From: Azolla caroliniana
Taxonomy: Eukaryota; Polypodiophyta
Direction of reading: 5' to 3'
Assembly (NCBI GenBank): GCA_043228905.1
Contig: JBHGNT010000008.1
Coordinates: forward strand, 6,758,001 to 6,822,000
Length of the DNA: 64,000 bases
This document shows positions 18,254 to 28,377 of the stretch, one piece after another. Below the pieces are notes generated by a model. That model was not told the origin of the DNA, made no database searches, and worked only from the letters and a program-made list of their open reading frames with translations. A program made the position numbers and the translations under genes. Numbering within the stretch: the first letter of the stretch is position 1; each line of letters begins with the position of its first letter.

Positions 18254-18770
18254 ATGGATAGAGGAATGGCTAGCTCGCTCCCGGTGGAGAAGCTCGACAG
18301 ATCCAACTACGCATCTTGGTCATACAAGGTGCACCAATACTTGCTTGGGCATGGTTACTAGAGCTATGCCGACGGAGCTAATGACATAGAACCTGATGCG
18401 GCACACAAGGACTTCCTGGTGTGGGAAGAATCGACAAGCAGAGTGATGTACTGCTTTGCGTAAAGTGTCAAAGACCAGCTGTTGAGCCACATTTGAGATG
18501 CCAAGACGCCGAAAAAGGCTTCGGGAAACTTGAAGAAGGTGTTCGCCGCAAGCACTACAGCCCGGAAGCTGCAACTCCGACAAGAGTTGAGCAATGTCCA
18601 ACAGAAGGACATGTCGGTGGCTGATTACACGACCCGATTCAAAGATATCTGTGACTCGCTTGCCTCTATCAACGTCACTGTAGAGGAAGACGAGATGGTA
18701 CAGGTCTGTCTTGGGGGCCTGGTTTCTATGTTCCGAGCTTTCCGAACAATAGTATGTACGAGGAAGAACC
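18254..18770 (+). pseudogene. Copia-3 gag, truncated
   Basis: Starts MDRGMASSLPVEKLD, like Copia-5 and Copia-6, and hits a stop after about 35 codons (18359-18361), with more stops at 18461 and 18495. The later stretch KLQLRQELSNVQQKDMSV and VQVCLGGLVSMFRAF is intact. At about 18767 the sequence jumps from CTRK directly to the end of the protease region. The Gag zinc knuckle and the protease active site are therefore deleted; Copia-5 has roughly 700 more bases here. Confidence 0.85.
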
Positions 18771-19797
18771 TGGTGTCGGTCGGACAGATCATCGACTAGG
18801 GAATGTAGGTGCGGTTTACGCACCTTGGGTGCTTCATCGAGGAGGAGGGCCAAATTATTGCACAAGGGTGTAGAGACGGGAGAATGTTCATCCTCGACAC
18901 CAATGACGTCTACACCGCTTTGTTCGCCAAAGGATAGAAGATTGAATCGGATATTGATCTCTGGCACAAGTGGATCGGCCACGTCAGTGGCTGGAAGGCC
19001 CAAGTATGTGAAGCCTGCCAACTCAGGAAGCAACATCGGCTTCCATTCCCCACCGAACGAAACCGTAGCCGTAACAAGCTCGACCTTATTCATTCAGATG
19101 TAAGAACGTGAGTCTTGGCGGGAGTCGATACTTCATCTCCTTCATCGACGACTATAGCCGGCACACATGGATCTACCTCATTGAGCGGAAGAGCAAAGTC
19201 TTCGACTATTTCTGGAACCTCCAAAGCATGGTGGAACAGGAATCAGAGAGGAAGATCAAGTGCCTGTGGTTAGATGGCGGAAAAGAATATTTTTCTAGCC
19301 AATTCAACAGTTATCTACAGCAAACAGGAATTCGGAGAGATTTCAGCTGCAGATACACACTGGAGCCAAACGGTGTGGCCGAAAGGAAGAACCGGTCGCT
19401 TGTCGACGCGGCAAGGGCAATGCTGGAAGAGAAGACCATGCCCCATTTCTACTGGGCGGAGGCAGTCCGGACGACCGTCTACATCCAAAACCGGATCGGT
19501 GACAAGGTGTCCGCGCATGAGCTGTATTTTGGGCGCAAGACGAACTTAAGACACCTTCGGATTTTCGGTAGCATAGCATATGTGCATGTGCTGGATGAGA
19601 AGCGGAGGAAGCTGGATGCAAAATCAGAGAAGTGCATCCTCGTCGGCTACTCACATGAGCAAAAGGGGTATAAGTGTTATAACCCCCAGACGAAGCAGGT
19701 CCAAGTTAGCTGCGATATTGAGTTTGATGAGACGACATCATGGTATGCCTTACCGGCTCTGATTTCCGACCCCGACCCGATAACTGGAGGATGAGGC
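18771..19797 (+). pseudogene. Copia-3 integrase (with protease remnant)
   Basis: A short protease tail (LVSVGQIID) is followed by a pre-integrase region with a small internal deletion but CEACQLRKQ retained. The core frame 19108-19794 has Asp in CLWLDGGKEYFS and Glu in NGVAERKNRS; the first core Asp (LIHSDV) lies just before a frame break. The C-terminal CILVGYSHEQKGYKCYNP block is intact. Confidence 0.87.
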
Positions 19798-20914
19798 TAG
19801 TGAGCCTGAACTGGTCCAGATAGAAGATGATGAATCCGGGACTCAAGAAGAGCGTCTGGAATCCGACCAGTCAGAAGAGGAACCGGCAAGTAGTGAAGAC
19901 TTTGTCGTGCTCTCCCCGTGCAAGGAACAAAGGAGACAGTTCACGCGGAAAGAGAAGGGGAAGAAGAAAATGCCGGATTATGAAACCGGTAATGATGAGT
20001 CGGATCAGAGTGGATCCGACTCCGGAAAGGAAAATAACGGTTCTTCGGTAGCGAGGACCGAAGCGGCCAAGAAAGGCCTCAAACCAGGTAACCGTGGGTT
20101 ACGCCGGTTAACCTGCCAAAAGGAACCTGTTAAGCGGTACGGGTACAATGAGTACATGGCGCACCAATATGCGTACATGACCAAGGTGGTGGAAGTGCGT
20201 GAGCCAAAGAGCTACGCAGAAGCGGCAAGGGATGCAAATTGGCGTGCCGCTATGGAGGAAGAGACGCGGGCACTTGATGCCAACAATACATGGGACCTAG
20301 TTGACCCTCCCCGTCACAGTAAACCGATCGGATGCAAGTGGGTGTACAAGGTAAAGTACAACGTCGACGGTTCAATTAATTGGTACAAGGCCCGGTTAGT
20401 GGCAAAGGGATATGCGCAGACCCACGAAATCGACTACGACGAGACCTTCACTCCGGTAGCGAAGATGACGACGGTTCGTGTGGTGCTAGCGGTTGTTATG
20501 GCAAGGGAGTGCCATCTTCACCAGATGGATGTGAAGAATGCATTTCTTCAAGGAGATCTAGAAGAAGAGGTCTTTATGACCCAACCTCCCGGTTTTCAGT
20601 CGGAGATGAACAAGTCGGTTGTATGGCAGCTGAAGAAGTCACTTTATGGCTTGAAGCAAGCCCCCCAAGCTTGGAATGTGAAGATTACGCACTAGTTGCG
20701 TAAGTTGGGGTTTGCGGCCTCCAAGTCCGACTCTTCGTTGTTCATCCGGCAAGGTTCAGACGGTCGGGTTTGCATCTTGCTGTATGTTGATGACCTAGTC
20801 ATCACCGGACCCGGACTCGATGAAATCAGACGAGTCAAGTCCCAGTTATCGGACGCATTTGAGATGAAGGACCTGGGGGACCTTCACTATTTCCTTGGGA
20901 TCGAGGTGATCTGA
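19798..20914 (+). pseudogene. Copia-3 reverse transcriptase
   Basis: An acidic linker is followed by YAEAARDANWRAAMEEE, GCKWVYKVKY, LHQMDVKNAFLQGDLEEEV (first Asp) and YGLKQAPQAW. A TAG stop at 20693-20695 breaks it, then SDSSLFIRQGSDG and ILLYVDDLVITG (both catalytic Asp present) and KDLGDLHYFLGIEVI, ending at another stop. Two stops are the main lesions; the active-site residues are all there. Confidence 0.9.
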
Positions 20915-21537
20915 ACCCCCGATGGCATATTGCTCTCACAAAGACAGTATGTGTTGAATATGTTGTACAAGTTCGACATGACGGAATGCCGCCCTATTTC
21001 TACACCCTTGGACCGGCAACAGAAGCTCCGTCCCAACTCCGGACCAGCGTGCGATGAGAAACGGTTCTGAAAAATTGTCGGAAGCCTTATATATTTTACC
21101 ATCACCCGACCCGACATCAGCTATCCGGTCGGTGTGATTAGCCAGTTCATGCAGAAGCCGACCGTCGAGCATCTTCAGTGCACACACCGAATACTGCGGT
21201 ATGTGAGCGGCACGAAGGACCGGGGACTGTTACACCATCACCCGACCCGACATCAGCTATCTGGTCGGTGTGATTAGCCAATTAATGCAGAAGCCGACCA
21301 TCGAGCATCTTCAGTGCACGCACCGAATACTGTAGTATGTGAGCGGCACGAAGGACCAAGGATTGTTATACTGGTGAGGTATGACCGAAGAGCTAGTCGG
21401 CTACACGGATGCCGACTGGGCCGACGATGCATCAGATCGCAGTTCAACTTCCGGCTATATGTTTTCCCTTGGTAGCGCGGTTGTTGCGTGGAGCACCAAA
21501 AAGCAGCCAATAGTGGCTCTGTCGAGCACTGACGCTG
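20915..21537 (+). pseudogene. Copia-3 RNase H, first part, with a 136-bp tandem duplication
   Basis: QRQYVLNMLYKFDM and ITRPDISYPVGVISQFM lead into RNase H. 21098-21233 and 21234-21369 are near-identical direct repeats. Since 136 is not a multiple of three, the duplication shifts the frame. YTDADWADDASDRSS and STDAEY follow. The frame is cut inside the STxAEY motif by a solo LTR. Confidence 0.88.
21098..21369. repeat. 136-bp tandem duplication in RNase H
   Basis: Both copies start ACCATCACCCGACCCGACAT. They differ by several substitutions, so the duplication is not very recent. Confidence 0.93.
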
Positions 21538-21542
21538 AATAC

Positions 21543-22314
21543 TATTAGGAAATAGGTCCCTCCGGATGGGAAGTGAGAAGAACAGTACTGATGAGCAAAC
21601 CGGATGTGGAGTACCTGGCATGAGCCTCGGCCGAAACTGGATGTGGAGTACCCGGCATGAGCCGGATGGTGCAGACCCGGTGAGAATCGGATGAAGAGTA
21701 CCCGGCTACGGAGAGCCGAATGGTGCAGACCCGGTGAGAACCGGATGACGAGTACCCGGCAAACGGAGAGCCAGATGGTGTAGACCCGATGAGAACCGGA
21801 TGACGAGTACCCGACAAGCACCAGATGATGCAGGTCCGGTAAAGAGCGCTCCCTGGATGAAGGGGCTATATTCGTAAATATGTTTCTAAGAGTCCATCGG
21901 GGCTATATTTGTGAATAGCCGAAAAGTCATTTTCGTATAACTATGACTTACGGCAAACTGTTGTTTAAGTCTGTGATGTTGTCATTCTTGTTGGCACAAG
22001 ATTAGAGTGCACAACTGTGTACAGAGAGAGTGAGAGAGAGGAAGAGGTCGTTGCCTCTAATTGTAACCGCCGTCTGTGGCGAAGATAGCAAGCTTGAGGT
22101 CGTGGCCTCGGTGCTTTCTTATTGTACATTCTGATATAGAGATAGTTTGCGGTCTGTGGGCTACCGTGGTTTTTCACGAGTTTGGGTTTTCCACGTAAAC
22201 ATCATGTGTACTCTTCTCTCAATCGTTTTGTGCTTTTCATTCCTTGTTTTCTGTGTTTTATTCTAGGCTTGGTTGTGGCCGAGCGTTGTTCATCGGAGCG
22301 TGTAGTTCCTGTCA
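21543..22314 (+). mobile_element. Solo LTR of the Copia-2 family in Copia-3
   Basis: Starts TATTAGGAAATAGGTCCC and ends TTCCTGTCA, matching the Copia-2 LTRs along its length except for a different set of 40-bp-type units. It is flanked by AATAC on both sides (21538-21542 and 22315-22319). RNase H coding resumes exactly after the second copy. No internal region is present, so it arose by LTR-LTR recombination. Confidence 0.95.
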
Positions 22315-22319
22315 AATAC

Positions 22320-22469
22320 CGGGGCGCTACCGTTGCCGCCTGTGAAGCCATTTGGCTTCGGCGATTGTTGCAAGAGTTGCGGATCGAGGTGGCGACCCCG
22401 ATCCTGATCTACTACGACAACATAAGCAGCATGCAGCTCACCAAGAACCCCGTATTTCATGCTTGCACA
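22320..22469 (+). pseudogene. Copia-3 RNase H, middle part
   Basis: After the TSD the frame reads GATVAACEAIWLRRLLQEL and YYDNISSMQLTKNPVFHAC, the normal continuation of copia RNase H. It stops where Gypsy-2 inserted. Confidence 0.9.
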
Positions 22470-22657
22470 TGTCAGAACCAAGGATAAAAGATAGAGTGAT
22501 AGAAGAAGGATATTAGAGAACACGAGAAGAAAGGAACGAAACACTAAGAGAAGAATGGATGTATAAGATAGAGAAAGAACGAGAATGGATATAAGATATG
22601 TAATAAGAGCTAAAGACTGGTGTTGATTCGAATTGATTTGAGAAAACATGTATGCCC

Positions 22658-22755
22658 TTATTTATAGGTTCCTATAGAATAGCTTAGAGATTTCTAGAAT
22701 GTTCTAGAATGTTCTAGACCTAGAATGCTCTAGGACATTCTAGAACATTCTAGAA
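22658..22755 (-). promoter_or_regulatory. TATA box and double heat-shock-element array, 3' LTR of Gypsy-2
   Basis: Minus-strand CTATAAATAA (22658-22667) with two upstream arrays of TTC/GAA triplets at two-base spacing: five perfect triplets at 22692-22714 and four at 22738-22755. This matches the heat-shock-factor binding layout in a natural promoter position. Confidence 0.72.
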
Positions 22756-22825
22756 TAATCTATAGTTTTTACAATAATCAATGTAATACAAGAAGTAGCT
22801 TTTATTGTTTCATATAGCAATAAGC

Positions 22826-22880
22826 TATCTTAATGGTTGAGGTTTTCAAGTATGGATTACAAGGTTCGAGGTTCAAGTCC
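22826..22880 (+). other. tRNA-like A-box/B-box block in the Gypsy-2 LTR
   Basis: TATCTTAATGG (22826-22836) resembles an A box, and GGTTCAAGTCC (22870-22880) is a perfect Pol III B box, 44 bp apart start to start. The block lies antisense to the element close to its U3 terminus. The 5' LTR copy has one change in the B box. Confidence 0.5.
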
Positions 22881-22913
22881 GGGTGACGCCATAATGGTCA
22901 TGCGTTCATGACA

Positions 22914-22929
22914 CTATCCCTCCTTCGAG
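22914..22929 (-). other. Polypurine tract of Gypsy-2
   Basis: Minus-strand CTCGAAGGAGGGATAG directly against the LTR start, aligned with the Gypsy-1 tract. Confidence 0.8.
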
Positions 22930-23527
22930 AACACCAAGTGGAAGTCGGCGTTAACATTGTTGGGCCAGGCTTGTTTGGATAGTGACAATGGAAGTCGTTG
23001 ACCAAAGCTTCAACATTACAAACATTATCGATGGGTTCCCAAGTGCGATCACTCGGAGGATAGACAAGCCAATCAACTAGATAATAAAGCTTATTGCACA
23101 CAATCTTAGAATCGAGAATAGCAGCTACCTCGTATTCGGGGCCGTCCACAAGTTGTACAGAAGGCGGTGGTGGCACGACACGATTAGGAATTAAAGAGGT
23201 GCGGCAAGGTTCCAAAAGAGAGCTATGAAAGACAGGGTGAAGCCGCATATGTGCAGGAAGGTTAGGACGAAATGTTGCATCATTAATGTGCACCGTGGTG
23301 ACAAAAGGACCTAAGCGTTGATAGTCAAGCTTAGCACACAGTCGGGTAGTCTTGATGTGACGATGAAGCAACCATACACGGTCACCAACCTTAAACGGAG
23401 AGTTAAGACGATGTCGATCGACATTGGTCTTATGGTGTGCTTGCGCTTTCTGAAGATGTGACGATAACTCGAACTGGATTTGTTGTAGTCGGTGGAGGTT
23501 ATGTGCCACACTAGGGTTTCGTGACAC
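22930..23527 (-). pseudogene. Gypsy-2 integrase C-terminus and single chromodomain
   Basis: Open frame with VGDRVWLLHRHIKT and RLGPF (integrase C-terminal fold) and HPVFHSSLLEP, then one chromodomain: EYEVAAILDSK, LYYLVDWLVYPPSDRTWEP. It continues the integrase core after a frame break near 23527-23660. A single chromodomain here is the reference for the triplication in Gypsy-1. Confidence 0.9.
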
Positions 23528-24450
23528 CTCGGGAAGATCCAGTATACACCATCGAGGGTGGTTGCTGGTGTAGACAAAGAAAGGTGTTACAACTTTGGTA
23601 CAAGAATGGACCGTGTTGTTGTATGCAAACTCGACAAGATGTAAAATATTACTCCAATCATCTTATTGATAACTAATGAAACATCGAAGATATTGCTCAA
23701 GCGTTTGATTTGTGCGCTCTATTTGTCCGTTAGTTTGTGGATGATAAGCCGAAGAGAGTTTGCAAGAGATTTTGAGGCCTGCCCATAGGTGCTTCCAAAA
23801 GTGTGAGATAAATTGAGGACCTCGATCGCTAATAATATCATTTGGGAGACCATGATGGCAAAACACTTCACGCAGAATGAGATCTGCAGTTTCTTCACTA
23901 TTGATGGTCTTTACACATGGTACAAAATGTGCCATCTTGGTGAACCAATCCACTACTGTTAAAATAGTATCAAAGCCTTTGGAAGGTGGCAGATCCATAA
24001 TGAAATCCATAGAAATAGACTGCCATGGCTTGTTGGGAGGGGGTAATGGTTGTAGTAAGCCATAAGGGTGATGCCGGGGTATTTTGGCCCGACAACAGGT
24101 GTCACAAATGTGAACATAATCTTCGACAAATTTTTGCAAGTGAGGCCACCTAAACAAACGTTTCACCAGCTCAATGGTCTTGGAAATACCAAAATGTCCA
24201 GCCATGGGTGCATCATGACAATGTTCCAACACTTGAAGTCGGGGTGATCCGTCGGGGACGTAAAGGAGATTCTTGTAGAAGAATAAGCCATCTTGCCACT
24301 TGAAGTCCTGATAATGTTGAGATGACCCTGGCAATGTGGAGCAAGATGGACGACTTGAACCACAGTGGGCTAAGACATCCTTAGCAAAATCATCCGAATG
24401 AAGTTGTTGCCGAATAGTGTCAAGAAGGGTAGAATCAAGTGGTGTGGCAT
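23528..24450 (-). pseudogene. Gypsy-2 integrase zinc-binding region and catalytic core
   Basis: Read on the minus strand: LEHCHDAPMAGHFGISKT and HICDTCCRAK (H-H-C-C zinc binding), then Asp in TVVDWFTKMAHF, Asp in IISDRGPQFIS and Glu in TNGQIERTNQTLEQY. The catalytic triad and spacing are intact. This segment shares one long open frame (23663-24781) with RNase H. Confidence 0.92.
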
Positions 24451-25100
24451 AAATTGTTGTTACCTGTAGCTTTGATGGCCCGAGGAGAGTTTGCTTTTGA
24501 TTGTCAAAGGCCGGATCTCCAGGTCGAAGGGCTAGATACGAACGTCGAGACAGAGCATCTGCTTTCCCTTGTTGTTTTCCAGGGCGAAAAATGATCTTGA
24601 AATCGAAACGCGTTAGAAATTGGGCCCACCGAGCTTGTCGTCTATTTAATACTCGAGCTGTTTGAAAATATGTGAGATTTTTGTGATCACTATAAATGAT
24701 AATCTGATGAGGTGATCCTTCTAGAAAATGACGCCATTGCTCGAATGAGTCGACCACAGCTAGTAACTCCTTATCATGCACCTCATAGTTTATCTCCGAA
24801 ACAGTAAACTTTCTCGAGTGAAACGCGACTGGATGTATCTACCCGTCCTCGCCTGGTTGCGATAGGATACTCCCCAATGCAAAGTCTGATGCATCCGCCT
24901 CAATAGTAAATGGCTTTTCAGGATCAATATGTGCTAGGATGGGTGCTGATGTGAATGCCTCTTTCAGTTGCGTAAAAGCCTTGTCCGCTTCGATACTCCA
25001 AAAAAATGCTTGATTTTTCTTGGTGAGTTGAGTAAGGGCAACACAATGTTTGAATAATTATGTATGAATTTGCGATAGAAGTTCACAAATCCGAGGAAAC
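24451..25100 (-). pseudogene. Gypsy-2 RNase H
   Basis: Contains the region with SDFALGSIL-type sequence, the Glu in MHDKELLAVVDSF and Asp in YSDHKNLTYFQ, then the tether KIIFRPGKQQGKADALSRR. A stop at about 24840 and a frameshift near 25040 separate it from RT. Confidence 0.87.
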
Positions 25101-25985
25101 ACTAGACATTCCGAACTGAGCATGGGGGTTTCCATTCCAATATTGTTTGGACTTTTGCCGGATCCATGAAAACACCCTGGGATGAAATAGTGTATTCCAA
25201 AAATTCGACTTGTTTGCAATCAAAACTGCATTTCTCAAGTTTGGCATAAAGACCATACTTCCTTAGGCGTTCAAGTACTTGCCGCACATGTATATCATGC
25301 TCCCCCTGTGTTTTAGAGTAAATCAATAAATCATCTAGGTAGATGATTAGAAAAGTATCCAAGAAATCCCGGAAGATGTCATTTGCCATATGTTGGAATA
25401 TTGCAGGTGCATTTGTGAGCCCGAAAGGCATGACTGTATACTCGAAATGACCATACCGAGTACGAAATGTTGTTTTCGAACAAGATTATATGCACCCCTT
25501 AGATCAATTTTGGTAAAATGCTTTGCCCCACCAATGAGTTCTAAGAGATTGGAGATTAAAGGTAAAGCATAGCTATTCCTTATGGTGGCTTTATTTAAGC
25601 CTCGATAGTCCACGACCAAACGAAGGGAGCCATCCTTTTTCCTCACAAAAAAGATAGGAGCACCAGCTGGAGACTTTGAATGTCGAATAAACCCATGTGC
25701 AAGATTTTCCTCGATGTATTCTCGAAGAACCTCAAGCTCAGTGGGTGATAAATTGTAAATCAGACCCCACAGTGGCTCTTTTCCTGGTTGGAGATCAATA
25801 GGACAATCGTACGGCCGATGCTTTGTAAGAACACTAGCTTTGACTTTGTCGAAAACATCAGCATAGTCTTGATATTTTTTGGGAATTTGGATGTCTGAAT
25901 TCCCTTGAGTGACACTAGAAGGTGTCACTGATACTGCAAATAAGAAAAGGTCCTCCTTGCCTCCCACTTGGCGCAATTGTTGCAA
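25101..25985 (-). pseudogene. Gypsy-2 reverse transcriptase
   Basis: [37 protein letters not shown] and [10 protein letters not shown] (first Asp). A frameshift near 25470 precedes MPFGLTNAPAIFQHMAND and IIYLDDLLIYSKTQ (both active-site Asp present). The wording of these motifs resembles Tf1/sushi-type chromoviruses. Only one frameshift separates it from continuity. Confidence 0.92.
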
Positions 25986-26400
25986 TGTGATGGCTGAAAT
26001 TTGATGAGAAGGCTATGGTGCATCGGTAGAACTATATACTTTAGGAGGATAATCTCGAGTTCGATCCATGACAATGATATTTTCTGCTAAAGGGCACCTA
26101 ATTTCTCGCTTCCTCCAATCGATTCTAGGGTTATGTAGCTCGAACCATGGCAAACCGAGGACAATTGGATGCTCAGGACTACGGATTATATTAAAGGAAA
26201 CTACACATCCTAAATCACCCAAGAGTATGTGTATTAGCTCAGACTCTTCAAATATCTTCCCGGAAGCTATGGGGCATCCATCAATCACTACTACGGAAAC
26301 TGGACAAGGAAGTGTATGCAAGGACATTTGGTGTTTTTGGGCAAAATCTCTATCCATGAAACAAGAATTGGCTCCAGTATCTTAGAGGGCTTGGACTTGA
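25986..26400 (-). pseudogene. Gypsy-2 aspartic protease
   Basis: DTGANSCFMDRDFAQKH has an intact DTG active site but is preceded by an in-frame stop in the preceding beta strand (about 26381-26383). The rest (VVVIDGCPIASG, VLGLPWFELHNP) is continuous to 26013. Confidence 0.88.
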
Positions 26401-27693
26401 AGTTGACAACTGGGTGTCCTAACTTGTACTAGGGATGAGAAGACTCTACTAACATGCTTGGAAGAAATGGAACCCACACTAGGTTGTACATATCTAGGGT
26501 TGTTCAACCAAATGGCTCCTATTTTGGCTAGACTTATTCGTTTGACTCCTCTTCTAATTGGCGTAGGACTTCAAATTTATTGGACAAGGGTGGATTATTC
26601 ATAATATTAGATTCACTAACGGCTTCTAAAATGTTGGACTCATTTTTATTGTCATAGTGAATTTGATTTACCTGACATCTCGGCCTATGGGAGCAATGAA
26701 TGGCTATGTCCTGGACCTCCACGATATAAGCACAGATGGTTTGCTCGACGACGTTGCTTCTCTTCGTCTGACAACGGTCCTCGTCATTGAGTCATATCGA
26801 TCTCCATGGGTGCAGGACTATCCTTGGGACTGGACTACGTGTTTGCCTTGGAGTTGGAGCAGGGCTATACATTTTCCTTGGGGATGATTACGTCGTTATT
26901 GATGCATAAGTTGGTGTGAATCTTGATCTTGTTGTTTGTTGTTGTCGCTCACATCAACGCTCAAAAAGGCGATTATCACACCGTATTGCTCAACTAATAG
27001 CTTCTGTAAGTGACCTTGGATCCTCGGGGAAGGTAAGAAGTAAGTCTTTGATATCACTACGAAGGCATGAACGGAATTGCTCCATTAGGGCTTGTTCATC
27101 CCAAGGAATATCGCTTGCGATGAGACGAAAATTGGCAGCATATGTCGAAGCTGGTTGATCACCTTGACGAAGTGTACGAATCTTGTTGATAGCTATTCTC
27201 GCCCCATCAGTATCTCCGAAACAAGCCTTAAATTCCTTGATAAATTCCTTGAAATTATTTAGTAGAGGAGAATTGGTCTCTAGCAATGGAGCAAACCATG
27301 GCAATGCTATGCCAGTCAATAAGGTGCCCACTAGCCCACTCGTGATGCATTTGTTGGATAACACGCGGGATGCATTTGAATCACCAACCGTACTTGATTC
27401 AAGAAACCTCAGAAATGCGCCCTCGACCCATCAAATTTAGTTGGGAAGCTAATTTTGGGCTCCTTGATAAGTCCATGACCTTCAACCCTTTGTTGTTGTA
27501 ACACTACGATTGTCGACTCTAACTGTTGCACTCGTTGCGTGAACTCCTCTTGTTGTTGTTGCTTCTCTATAGCAACCTTTTGTAAATCCCCAAGTAGATG
27601 TTGATTCTCTACTTCAAGAGATGCGAACTTGGATTTAAGGTTCTCCATTTCTGCAACAAGGGTGAGATATTCTTCTAAGTTAATGGCAGCCAT
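26401..27693 (-). pseudogene. Gypsy-2 gag
   Basis: Starts MAAINLEEYLTLVAEMENL at 27693, 68 nt inside the 5' LTR. The N-terminal 90 residues form a Leu/Gln-rich coiled coil (EVENQHLLGDLQK, QQQQEEFTQRVQQLE). The capsid part (26990-27364) has NNFKEFIKEFKACFGDTD and FRSCLRSDIKDLL. The zinc-knuckle region near 26690-26760 reads CLYRGGPGH, with the second Cys lost, and shifts frame. Frame breaks occur at about 27410 and 26980. Confidence 0.88.
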
Positions 27694-27717
27694 GGTTTCA
27701 GGATGGTTACAAAGGAG

Positions 27718-27747
<30 letters not shown>

Positions 27748-27752
<5 letters not shown>

Positions 27753-27761
27753 GAATCGAAC
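27748..27761 (-). other. Putative self-priming primer-binding site of Gypsy-2
   Basis: Minus-strand GTTCGATTCGAATT directly follows the 5' LTR. Its last ten bases, GATTCGAATT, are the exact reverse complement of AATTCGAATC at 27917-27926, which starts 32 nt after the TATA box and so sits at the expected transcript start. No tRNA-type TGG start is present. Confidence 0.58.
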
Positions 27762-28195
27762 TGTCAGAACCAAGGATAAAAGATAGAGTGATGGAAGAAG
27801 GATATTAGAGAACACGAGAAGAAAGGAACGAAATACTAAGAGAAGAATGGATGTATAAGAGAGAGAAAGAAAGAGAATGGATACGAGATATGTAATGAGA
27901 GCTAAAGACTGGTGTTGATTCGAATTGATTTGAGAATACATGTATGCCCTTATTTATAGGTTCCTATAGAATAGCTTAGAGATTTCTAGAATGTTCTAGA
28001 CCTAGAATGCTCTAGGACATTCTAGAACATTCTAGAATAATCTAGAGTTTTTACAATAATTAATGTAATACAAGAAGTAGCTTTTATTGTTTCATATAAC
28101 AATAAGCTATCTTAATGGTTGAGCTTTTCAAGTATGGATTACAAGGTTTGAGGTTCAAGTTCGGGTGACGCCATAATGGTCATGTGTTCATGACA
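27762..28195 (-). repeat. 5' LTR of Gypsy-2
   Basis: 434 bp, TGTCAGAACC to TTCATGACA. It would drive the element on the minus strand. Confidence 0.95.
27950..28037 (-). promoter_or_regulatory. TATA box and heat-shock-element arrays, 5' LTR of Gypsy-2
   Basis: TATA box CTATAAATAA on the minus strand (27950-27959). Upstream are triplet arrays TTC-GAA-TTC-GAc (27984-28001) and TTC-GAA-TTC-GAA (28020-28037), each triplet two bases from the next. The predicted transcript start falls at about 27926-27930. Confidence 0.73.
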
Positions 28196-28200
28196 GCACA

Positions 28201-28377
28201 AAGCACATCGAAGTGCACTACCAGTTCGTGCGTGAGCGTGTCCTAAGTGGTGAAGTTGAACTTTGGTATGTTCACACAGATCGGCAAGTTGCTGACATCC
28301 TCACCAAACCGCTCGGATCAGACAAGTTGCAGCAGTTCACTGAAATGCTTGGTGTTCAGCATCTAGACATGCCACAC
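28201..28377 (+). pseudogene. Copia-3 RNase H, C-terminal part
   Basis: Directly after the second GCACA the frame resumes with KHIEVHYQFVRERVLSGEV, YVHTDRQVADILTKPLG and VQHLDMPHL, the usual end of copia RNase H. Confidence 0.9.

Larger units (their letters stand above)
22470..22913 (-). repeat. 3' LTR of Gypsy-2
   Basis: TGTCAGAACC to GTTCATGACA, 444 bp. It has one more 10-bp TGTTCTAGAA unit than the 5' LTR. Confidence 0.95.
22470..28195 (-). mobile_element. Gypsy-2: chromodomain Ty3/gypsy retrotransposon nested in Copia-3
   Basis: Two LTRs with about 15 substitutions and one 10-bp indel between them by eye (roughly 96% identical), and a perfect GCACA TSD (22465-22469, 28196-28200). Minus-strand order is gag, protease, RT, RNase H, integrase, chromodomain. 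This is the youngest and best preserved gypsy element here: the RT YLDD and integrase D-D-E are intact, with a handful of frameshifts and stops. Confidence 0.96.

Noticed and set aside
22470-22490. tRNA primer site for Gypsy-1 and Gypsy-2
   Set aside because: Neither side of the 5' LTRs has TGG-starting complementarity to a tRNA 3' end; the self-complementary segment is the better candidate.
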